From NCBI RefSeq assembly GCF_016924645.1, contig NZ_JAFFJV010000001.1, forward strand, positions 1 to 64,000: 64,000 nucleotides of DNA, read 5' to 3'. The stretch is from Rufibacter psychrotolerans (lineage in GTDB: Bacteria; Bacteroidota; Bacteroidia; Cytophagales; Hymenobacteraceae). The translations under genes were made by a program, and so were the position numbers. Shown here piece by piece: positions 45,919 to 53,224 of the stretch. The notes under the pieces are model-generated. The model was given only the letters and a program-made list of their open reading frames with translations. It searched no databases and was not told the origin of the DNA. Positions within the stretch are counted from its first letter, which is position 1; the number at the start of each line of letters is the position of its first letter.

Positions 45919-46308
45919 TTAATTGCTGTACTCCTGCGGAACGCCGCCGGTGGTGCCCGCCTGCGACGGAATGCCCAGTTTGCGCTCGCGCTGCTGCTGG
46001 TACTGCTGGAACTGCGTCACCGACAGCACACTCTTCAGGGCCTCCAGGCGGGTGGCCCCAATCAGGTCCATGGTGGCCTTGAGTTGCCGCGGATCGTTCC
46101 TGAAGTCTTTTTTTGCTTTCTCCAGTTGCTGCACGCTGGCCAGGTTAATCTCTTTGACCTTGGCCGTCTGCGCCGGGTTCAGCCGCAGGTGCTGGGCCAT
46201 GCTGGTAGTCATGGATTGGGCGCGGGCCTCGGGCGTGAGGGAGCCAGACTGGGCGTGGCCGGCAAAAGTGGTAAAGGCAAGGGCCAGTAAAAATAAAATC
46301 CGCTTCAT
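45919..46308 (-). CDS. secreted small helical protein (Spy/DUF4890-like)
   Basis: A 129-residue exported protein. The start at 46308 gives the signal peptide MKRILFLLALAFTTFAGHAQ; the frame is open 46 codons further up without protein-like character. The mature part is helical and charged: SMAQHLRLNPAQTAKVKEIN, SVQQLEKAKKDFRNDPRQLK, then LSVTQFQQYQQQRERKLG. This is the pattern of Bacteroidota Spy-like periplasmic proteins that sense or buffer envelope stress. That role is inferred from resemblance only. It is divergent from tex. Confidence 0.75.
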   Translation of the reverse strand: MKRILFLLALAFTTFAGHAQSGSLTPEARAQSMTTSMAQHLRLNPAQTAKVKEINLASVQQLEKAKKDFRNDPRQLKATMDLIGATRLEALKSVLSVTQFQQYQQQRERKLGIPSQAGTTGGVPQEYSN

Positions 46309-46477
46309 ATCATCAGTTAGGTAAATGCTTCGGCTGTGGGACGTACGTTTCCTAAAGCCCCGGGCAGAAAAATAGTTCCGGGTTATAAGGCGCAATTTAC
46401 AAAAACCGGGCCAGCCTGTGCCGTCTGCGGCGCTAAAAAGCCCCATTCTGCGTGCGGAGTTTCCGCCAAATAAGCCT

Positions 46478-46485
46478 TATCTTTG
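46478..46485 (+). promoter_or_regulatory. -7 promoter element of tex
   Basis: TATCTTTG matches TAnnTTTG, 69 bases before the tex ATG at 46555. No -33 TTG was found. Confidence 0.4.
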
Positions 46486-46554
46486 AAATCCCTACGCTGC
46501 TACCCCAAGGCCGCGTGCTGGGAAACAACGTCTTTTTTAGTCTATTTATTTAGC

Positions 46555-48810
46555 ATGCCAGAGAACCATTTCAAAAAGATTGCCGGAGAGCTGCAGGTAA
46601 GCGAGCGCCAGGTAGAAGCCACCGTGCAATTGCTGGATGAAGGAGCCACTGTGCCTTTTATTGCCCGTTACCGCAAAGAAGTAACCGGAACCCTGGACGA
46701 GGTAGCCATTGCCGCCATCCGCGACCGTATTGAACAACTCCGCGACCTGGACAAACGCCGCGAGAGCATCCTGAAGTCGTTGAAAGACCAGGCCAAACTC
46801 ACGCCCGAGCTGGAAGCCCAGGTACTGGCCGCCGAAACCATGGCCGTGCTGGAGGATATCTACCTGCCGTTCAAACCCAAGCGCCGCACCCGCGCCACCA
46901 TCGCAAGGGAGAAAGGCCTGGAGCCCTTGGCGCAGACCTTATTTGAGCAAGCCAATGTGGATGTGACCGCCGAGGCCGCCGCGTTTGTGAGCGAAGAGAA
47001 AGAAGTAAAAGATACCGAGGAAGCCCTGGCCGGAGCCCGCGATATTATTGCCGAGTGGGTGAACGAAAACCCTGAGGCGCGCGCCAGCATCCGGAATCTG
47101 TTTGAGAAGCAAGGCGTGTTCAAGGCCCGCGTGATTCCGGGTAAGGAAGAGGAAGGCCAGAAATACAAAGATTACTTTGAGTGGGACGAGCCCATTGAGA
47201 AAGCTCCCAGTCACCGCATCCTGGCCATGCGCCGCGGCGAGAAAGAAATGGTGCTCATGCTGGATGCCCAACCCAACGAAGAAGCAGCAATCGAGGCTTT
47301 GGAGCGTCAGTTCGTGAAAGGCAACAATGCCGCCGCCCAACAGGTGAAACTGGCCGTGAAAGATTCCTATAAGCGTCTGCTACGCCTAAGCATGGAAACC
47401 GAGGTGCGCCTTTCCTCCAAGAAACGCGCCGACGAAGAAGCCATTAAAGTATTCGCCGATAACCTGCGTCCTATGCTGCTGGCGGCTCCGCTGGGGCAGA
47501 AACGCGTGCTGGCCATTGACCCTGGCTTCAGAACCGGCTGTAAAGTGGTAGCCCTGGACGAGCAAGGCAAACTGCTGCATTATGAGGCTATTTTCCCGCA
47601 CAACGGCGCAAATCAGGCAACACTGGCCGGTCAGCAGGTGATAGTGATGTGCCACAAATACAACATTGAAGCCATTGCCATTGGGAACGGAACCGCCTCC
47701 CGCGAGACCGAGACCTTCGTGCGCGGCTTGGGCTTGCCTAACAACATTGCCATCATCATGGTGAACGAGAGCGGTGCTTCCATTTATTCTGCCTCTGAGG
47801 TGGCCCGTGAGGAGTTCCCGGACCAGGATATCACCGTGCGCGGAGCCGTTTCCATCGGTCGCCGTTTAATGGATCCTTTGGCGGAATTGGTGAAAATCGA
47901 TCCGAAATCCATTGGCGTAGGCCAGTACCAGCACGACGTAGACCAGAATGCCCTGAAGCACAGCCTGGACGATGTGGTGATGAGCTGCGTGAACGCGGTG
48001 GGCGTGGAAGTAAACACCGCCAGCAAGCAGTTGTTGACCTACGTGTCGGGATTAGGGCCGCAGTTGGCCCAGAACATTGTAGACTACCGTAACCAGAACG
48101 GTCCGTTCAAAACCCGCAACGAACTTCGCAAAGTAGCCCGTCTGGGCGACAAAGCCTTTGAACAGGCAGCCGGTTTCTTGCGCATCAGAGGCGGCAAACA
48201 CCCGCTGGATTCCAGTGCCGTGCACCCAGAGCGTTACGAGCTGGTAGAGCAGATGGCCAAAGACCTGGGCGCTACCGTGGAGGAACTCATCAAAAGTGCC
48301 GAGCTTCGCAAAAAAATAGACCTGAAGAAATACGTGTCTGATACCGTGGGCCTGCCTACGCTGCAAGACATCCTGAACGAGTTGTCCAAGCCCGGCCGTG
48401 ACCCGCGTGAAAGCTTTGAAATCTTCAGCTTCACCGAAGGCGTGAACGAAATCACCGACCTGCGCACCGGCATGAAACTGCCCGGTATTGTGACCAACAT
48501 CACCGCTTTTGGGGCGTTCGTAGACATCGGGGTGCACCAGGACGGCTTGGTACACGTGAGCCATCTGTCAGACCGTTTCGTGAGCAATCCGCATGACGTG
48601 GTGAAAGTGGGGCAGAAGGTAGAGGTAACCGTGCTGGAAGTGGAAGTGGGCCGCAAACGCATCGCCCTTTCCATGAAAGGAGACCCGCAATCCGCCACCA
48701 AGCCAAGCCGCGGTGGTGACCGCAAACAAGGCGGCAGCCGCCGGGAAGCTCCCGCTGAAGAGGAAGATATGGCTACCAAACTGAACAAGCTGAAGAGCAT
48801 GTTCCGGTAA
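46555..48810 (+). CDS. tex: Tex-family RNA-binding transcription accessory protein
   Basis: A 751-residue multi-domain protein. The start at 46555 gives MPENHFKKIAGELQVSERQV; 24 upstream open codons would include the promoter. In order: N-terminal helix-turn-helix domain with GATVPFIARYRKEVTG, a YqgF-like RNase H fold (VLAIDPGFRTGCKVVALDEQ, about residues 320-340), helix-hairpin-helix (TYVSGLGPQLAQNIVDYRNQ), and a C-terminal S1 domain (GIVTNITAFGAFVDIGVHQD). The tail is basic and Gly/Arg-rich. Tex is linked to transcription and toxin gene expression in other bacteria. A perfect-stem terminator follows. Confidence 0.95.
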   Translation: MPENHFKKIAGELQVSERQVEATVQLLDEGATVPFIARYRKEVTGTLDEVAIAAIRDRIEQLRDLDKRRESILKSLKDQAKLTPELEAQVLAAETMAVLEDIYLPFKPKRRTRATIAREKGLEPLAQTLFEQANVDVTAEAAAFVSEEKEVKDTEEALAGARDIIAEWVNENPEARASIRNLFEKQGVFKARVIPGKEEEGQKYKDYFEWDEPIEKAPSHRILAMRRGEKEMVLMLDAQPNEEAAIEALERQFVKGNNAAAQQVKLAVKDSYKRLLRLSMETEVRLSSKKRADEEAIKVFADNLRPMLLAAPLGQKRVLAIDPGFRTGCKVVALDEQGKLLHYEAIFPHNGANQATLAGQQVIVMCHKYNIEAIAIGNGTASRETETFVRGLGLPNNIAIIMVNESGASIYSASEVAREEFPDQDITVRGAVSIGRRLMDPLAELVKIDPKSIGVGQYQHDVDQNALKHSLDDVVMSCVNAVGVEVNTASKQLLTYVSGLGPQLAQNIVDYRNQNGPFKTRNELRKVARLGDKAFEQAAGFLRIRGGKHPLDSSAVHPERYELVEQMAKDLGATVEELIKSAELRKKIDLKKYVSDTVGLPTLQDILNELSKPGRDPRESFEIFSFTEGVNEITDLRTGMKLPGIVTNITAFGAFVDIGVHQDGLVHVSHLSDRFVSNPHDVVKVGQKVEVTVLEVEVGRKRIALSMKGDPQSATKPSRGGDRKQGGSRREAPAEEEDMATKLNKLKSMFR

Positions 48811-48836
48811 CCAGAGTCATGTAGCATAAATAGTTT

Positions 48837-48875
48837 AAAGAAAAGGCCAGTGGTTTACACTGGCCTTTTCTTTTG
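48837..48875 (+). terminator. hairpin terminator after tex
   Basis: A perfect 16-base stem (48837-48852 with 48858-48873) around a 5-base loop, T-rich on the right foot, 27 bases after the tex stop. Confidence 0.85.
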
Positions 48876-49049
48876 ACAGGGTATCTTCCCTCGCTCGCCT
48901 CTGGCGAGTGTGAGCAATGTTGCGGCCTCTGGCCGTTATGAGAAGCTTGCCAAAGGGGGCTCTGGAGGTAGACCGCCAACTGGCAGTTGCCCCGGTGCTC
49001 GTGCCTTGGGTTGGCTTAGAATAGCGGGAAAGAGCCCTCGTCTGAGGGA

Positions 49050-49532
49050 CCCACCCCTGCCCCTCCCAGGAGGGGAATCTCCGTTTAGGGCCGCGCTTCT
49101 CGCTTAGGGGACCAACCCTATTGATGGAAAGGATTCTTTTTTGGGAGGAATCTCTAAGGTTGGAATACTTTGCGGTGCAGATGAGAAGTTTCTTCAACAT
49201 AGCAAGCCCTCCAGGGAGAAGCTTTGATAGGATTGGAGCCATCCTGCCAAGGAGAATAAGAAAAAGCTCTTGTTCAACAGGAACCTCATTGCCCGAAGAG
49301 AAATCCAAGCAGACCGCACTACACAGGACACTTCTCTCCCCACCAGAAACTCTTGCTTCCCATGAAACGCTCGCTCAAGAGAACTCCTACCTCGCACCTA
49401 ACACCCGCTTTCCCAATTCTTCAGCTTCATCAGGAAACACCTGCTATACCAAAAACTACTTTCCAGGAAACACTCGCTTAACCAGGAGCCCCAACGTTGC
49501 AGTATTCCCCTCCTGGGAGGGACAGGGGTGGG
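49050..49532. repeat. element bounded by 28-base inverted repeats
   Basis: 49050-49077 (starting CCCACCCCTGCCCCTCCC) and 49505-49532 are reverse complements with one mismatch. The 427 bases between carry several degenerate copies of GAAAC-x-CTCGCT. It may be a composite intergenic repeat. Confidence 0.55.
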
Positions 49533-50313
49533 TAACACGCAATAAAGCGCCGCCCAAGCATCCGGCCGTGAAGCATCAGATGCCTTTTAGAACAATCATA
49601 GGCCTGAAGCCTACTCCCAGACCTCGCCTCCGCATGATGTTCACTGCACCGTACCCTGTTGTAGAGTCCGGTAGGCCATCGCGCTCTATAGGGAGTTGGG
49701 CCGCTGCATCTGATTAATCGTTCGCTGGTCGTGTAGGCAGTTCCGCCCGAAAAGGGGAGAGCCCCCGCAAACCAGTTAATTGCCCGAAGGCATCCCCCGT
49801 GTGAGTAGCCCGTGAGGGGAGCGGCGCGCTGGGCGCAATGGTCTGGCCTGCCAGTTCCTAGACCCAGCCATGTACCGGCTTTCCGTTTTCAGCCTGTTTG
49901 CTGCAAAAAATCGTCAAAATGAGCAGTCTCTTAAAAGGTAAATCCTGGTAGAGGTACGTGTCCCCGGCTTTCCACAAAAGCAGCATAATGCTTTCTCCTT
50001 CTCCTGCCCACAAGAGGCTACCCGAAACCAGTAAGCAGTACCATGCTCCTCAGCAGGATGCTGGCTTGTGATTAGGTTAGTTCTAAAAAATCTTTGTTTA
50101 ATGAAGAGTAAAGCTGTTTGTCGCCTTCTTTAAGGACTATTGCATATAATCGTTTGTACCTATTTTAAGTGGTTTTATGCCTTGAAAGGCAAATAATGAT
50201 ATATTTTTTATTTGAATAAGTATATTATATTTAAAATATATGTATTATTGCTCCTATTAAATGTACTTATACGTTATAACTGCACAATTAAACTATTGAA
50301 TAAAAACTATTCT

Positions 50314-52518
50314 ATGAGAAAAGTGTACTTTTTAAACTTAAAATGGACTTTTATGGTCGCCTTGCTGTTTGCAGTCAATGTTCATAGTAGGGCGCAGACG
50401 GCACCTGTTTACTACGAGTCCTTTTCAGGGAATGCCTTTCCTTCCGGATGGAAGACATCTTCCACAGAGAATAACCTGCGCTGGGAGGTAGTGCAAGGGG
50501 TGAACGCCATTGAGGAAATCCCGCAAAGTTCAGCAATGAGCTTTCAAAGGTCAGTGGCTAAGAAATCCAATAACATTAACATTTGGGCATTTTCTTCAGG
50601 GGTGAGGTTAACGCGAGGAAAGTATCGTTTTAAATTTTACCAGCGGAATGTAGCCGCCGGTTCGGCGGGGTTCAGGTTTATCCTAAACAAAGCCCAAAGC
50701 TATCTGGGGGCAGATGTGGTGGAAATTGCAAAAGGAGTTTTCCCGGGAAGAAGCGAGTGGTTGGAGATTAGCCATGAACTTGTGGTAACTTCTGATGCCA
50801 CCTATTACCTGGGTATAGGAATCACCAGCATCGCAGATGGAGTGAACGTGAACGTGGACGAGGTTAGTATCACGCCAATAAACCAGTTTTACAATAAGCC
50901 CGGGGCCGATTTGACCTTGCTGGCCAGTTGGGGAGATCAGCCCAACGGAGAGGGTATTCAGCCTATGAGCTTTGATTATCCAGACCATACCTTCCATGTT
51001 GTCAATAGTGCATCTGGTGGCGTGCAGAATGGTACCGGGTCCTCACTTTCACCGGTCACTTTGCTGGAGAAATGGTATGTTTCAGGTGTTAATTCAAAAG
51101 TGGTTCTGGGAGATGGGGTAAGGCCTATTAGAATGGTGTTGGCCGGTGGGCACAGCTTGGATGGGGCTATAGATGTGCAGGATAGTGCTACCCTGGTGAT
51201 AAACTCAATGCTGCTGCCTAGGTTTGGGCAGATGGGGGTTGGCAGTACCGTTGTCTTTGAGAAGAGCGTTCCTGAGCAGCTTTCTGGAATTGAGTTTGGA
51301 AAAGTAGTCTTCAATACCGCTAAAAAGAACAAGTTTGCCAATAAGGTCAAGATAAAGGGCAAGCTGACCCTGCAAGACGCGCGCCTGGAACTGGGTGACA
51401 GAGACCTGGAACTGGATTATGGGGCCACCATTGAAAACGGGTCGGCTAACAACTATGTGGTGGCTAATGGAAAAGGCCGGGTTAGGAAAGGGGTAAAAGC
51501 CGGTGAGGAGGTCTTCTTGCCGTTGGGGAGCCTTAAGAAAGACGGAAAGACCACCACCTATAACCCGGTCAAAATCAAACTAGCCCCAGGCTCAGCTTCT
51601 GATGTGTTTAGCGTTGGAGTGTTAGAGGGGGTCTATGGGGCCTATACCAATGATGTGCCTGACACTACCAAGGTGCTCAAGAAAAATGGGGTGAACAGAA
51701 CCTGGCTGGTGAGCGAAGACGTGAAAGGTGGGTCTAACGTTACCCTTACCTTTACCTGGACCGCGGCCGATGTGCTGCCCGGCTTTAACCCCAAGAACTG
51801 CCACATTAAGCACTATGAGAACGGGTACTGGGATGAGCACCCTGGTACAGTGGCCACACAAACCACCGTGGCTCTGGGTGATAGTAGCACTGTCACCTAC
51901 TACTCTGTTTCCCGTTCAGGCATCACCTCGTTCACGCCCTGGGAGGTAGCCTCCAGTACATTTATGGAACAGGGTGGTGACCCAACCCCGCTCCCGGTGG
52001 AGTTGGTGGAATTCACGGCCCGGGCGGGCAAGCAGGGCGGGGTGGAGCTGGGCTGGGCCACCGCCTCGGAGCAGGACAACGCCTTCTTCGCCGTGGAGCG
52101 GAGCCGGGACGGCAAGACCTTCGCCGAGGTGGGCCGGGTGCGGGGGGGCGGCACCACGGCCGTGCGCCAGGCGTACCGCTTCACCGACGCGGCGCCGCTG
52201 GCGGGCGTGTCCTACTACCGCCTGCGCCAGGTGGACTTCGACGGCGGGCAGGAGTACTCGGCGGTGCGGGCGGTGCGCCTGGCGGCCGGGCAGGCGGTGG
52301 GGCTGAGCCTGCGGCCCAACCCCAGCCGGGGGCAGGGGGTGGCCGTGCAGGTGCAGGGCCCGGCGGCCGAGGTGCTCGTCTACGACCTGGCGGGCCGGCA
52401 GGTACTGCGGCGGCCGGTGGGCGGGCAGGGGCAGGCCCTGCTGGAGGCGGGCAGCCTGGGGGCCGGCACCTACCTGGTGCGCGCCGGCGGACAGGCCCAG
52501 CGCCTGGTGGTGCACTAA
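50314..52518 (+). CDS. T9SS cargo protein with type A sorting domain (paralogue 1)
   Basis: A 734-residue secreted protein. The start at 50314 (MRKVYFLNLKWTFMVALLFA) gives a signal peptide cut near SRA-QTAP. Residues about 30-190 form a beta-rich jelly-roll-like domain (YYESFSGNAFPSGW...WEVVQG). A middle region is shared with paralogue 2 (FYNKPGADL, VNRTWLVSEDVKGGSNVT, NPKNCHIKHYENG). The last 180 residues comprise a fibronectin-like part (YYRLRQVDFDGGQEYSAVRA) and the type IX sorting domain (LRPNPSRGQG...YDLAGRQVL...GTYLVRA). Base composition jumps at about 51981 from near 48% to near 77% GC in hand-counted 60-base samples. Its role is unknown, probably cell-surface or secreted. Confidence 0.88.
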   Translation: MRKVYFLNLKWTFMVALLFAVNVHSRAQTAPVYYESFSGNAFPSGWKTSSTENNLRWEVVQGVNAIEEIPQSSAMSFQRSVAKKSNNINIWAFSSGVRLTRGKYRFKFYQRNVAAGSAGFRFILNKAQSYLGADVVEIAKGVFPGRSEWLEISHELVVTSDATYYLGIGITSIADGVNVNVDEVSITPINQFYNKPGADLTLLASWGDQPNGEGIQPMSFDYPDHTFHVVNSASGGVQNGTGSSLSPVTLLEKWYVSGVNSKVVLGDGVRPIRMVLAGGHSLDGAIDVQDSATLVINSMLLPRFGQMGVGSTVVFEKSVPEQLSGIEFGKVVFNTAKKNKFANKVKIKGKLTLQDARLELGDRDLELDYGATIENGSANNYVVANGKGRVRKGVKAGEEVFLPLGSLKKDGKTTTYNPVKIKLAPGSASDVFSVGVLEGVYGAYTNDVPDTTKVLKKNGVNRTWLVSEDVKGGSNVTLTFTWTAADVLPGFNPKNCHIKHYENGYWDEHPGTVATQTTVALGDSSTVTYYSVSRSGITSFTPWEVASSTFMEQGGDPTPLPVELVEFTARAGKQGGVELGWATASEQDNAFFAVERSRDGKTFAEVGRVRGGGTTAVRQAYRFTDAAPLAGVSYYRLRQVDFDGGQEYSAVRAVRLAAGQAVGLSLRPNPSRGQGVAVQVQGPAAEVLVYDLAGRQVLRRPVGGQGQALLEAGSLGAGTYLVRAGGQAQRLVVH
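51981..52518 (+). repeat. GC-rich C-terminal module, copy 1
   Basis: It matches 55015-55552 (offset 3034) with about nine differences over about 540 bases, while the sequence just upstream is only loosely similar. It encodes the fibronectin-like plus T9SS sorting domain. Confidence 0.9.
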
Positions 52519-53224
52519 ACAAACAGTTTTAGGAGAGCACGGGTAAGGCCGGTGCCGGAGCCAACTGGAATGGCCCGGCACCGGCTTTTTTTTTGCGTAA
52601 CGTGCCGGTTCACTCTGCAAAAGCCTTGCCCTGGGGAGGGAGAGGCAAAGCTCCAGCCCGCTGCCTGCCGGGGAGAGAAGGCCAGGTCATGGCAGTGCGT
52701 TCTGGGGTCAGCCAGTGGGCCGGAGCCCCAGGCAGACCAAACATGTGGATAAATTTTTTTAGCGCGGGTGGGTTTTACTTTTTTTGAGAACGCCTGGCGC
52801 ACCGGGCCTGGAGAAGGCCGCAGCGGAAAACTGCAAACATTTGGGGTGGCGCAGCGTGCACCAGAGAAAGCGCCGTTTGCTGGGATTGGCAGATCTGCTC
52901 GTAAAAGAGAACGGAGCCTATTGGCGTTAAAGTGGCTTTTTATGCAGCGTGATTAAACGCATACTAGGTTTAAAGGTTTCATGTTCTTTGCTTTCATGAA
53001 AATGTCTGCCACGTTTAAGTGCTACCTTCCATGTTTGTCCAAAGAAATAAGGAGGTGATTTATAACTTGTACTTCTTCAATATTATAATACTAACATGTT
53101 GGCTTTATGTGCTATAGTTAGATTTAAATAGGTATATATCTTAAAAGATCTTCGTAATCTTGCACCCGATTTGTGAAGCTTTTGAAGTAAACAGTCCTAT
53201 TTATTAGAGCCTTTGAAAAAGATA
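52519..53224. other. intergenic region between the two T9SS cargo genes
   Basis: These 706 bases hold a terminator with nine T residues (52546-52594). An isolated perfect Shine-Dalgarno-like AAGGAGGTGAT at 53049-53059 is followed by a 16-codon hydrophobic frame (53067-53117). The rest turns AT-rich before the next gene and shows nothing recognisable. Confidence 0.6.
52546..52594 (+). terminator. hairpin terminator after T9SS cargo paralogue 1
   Basis: GCCGGTGCCGG (52548-52558) pairs with CCGGCACCGGC (52575-52585) and is followed by nine T residues, a textbook intrinsic terminator. Confidence 0.9.

Larger units (their letters stand above)
48811..50313. other. 1.5-kb non-coding region before the T9SS cargo genes
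   Basis: It holds the tex terminator, a pair of 28-base inverted repeats (49050-49077 and 49505-49532), and between them degenerate short repeats of the type GAAACACTCGCT. The long open frame at 49121-49717 crosses these repeats and is not considered a gene. From about 49.7 kb to 50.3 kb nothing was recognised; composition becomes AT-rich before the next gene. Confidence 0.6.

Noticed and set aside
49320..49500. possible CRISPR-like array in the repeat-rich gap
   Set aside because: The short GAAAC-x-CTCGCT motifs are degenerate and irregularly spaced, and no cas gene is near.
49121..49717. 198-codon open frame in the gap after tex
   Set aside because: It crosses the 28-base inverted repeat (giving FPSWEGQGWV) and degenerate short repeats, has no protein-like composition and no recognised domain.
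51916..52620. antisense open frames over the T9SS sorting modules (also 54758-55576)
   Set aside because: Same GC-driven shadow effect; the sense frame has clear domains.
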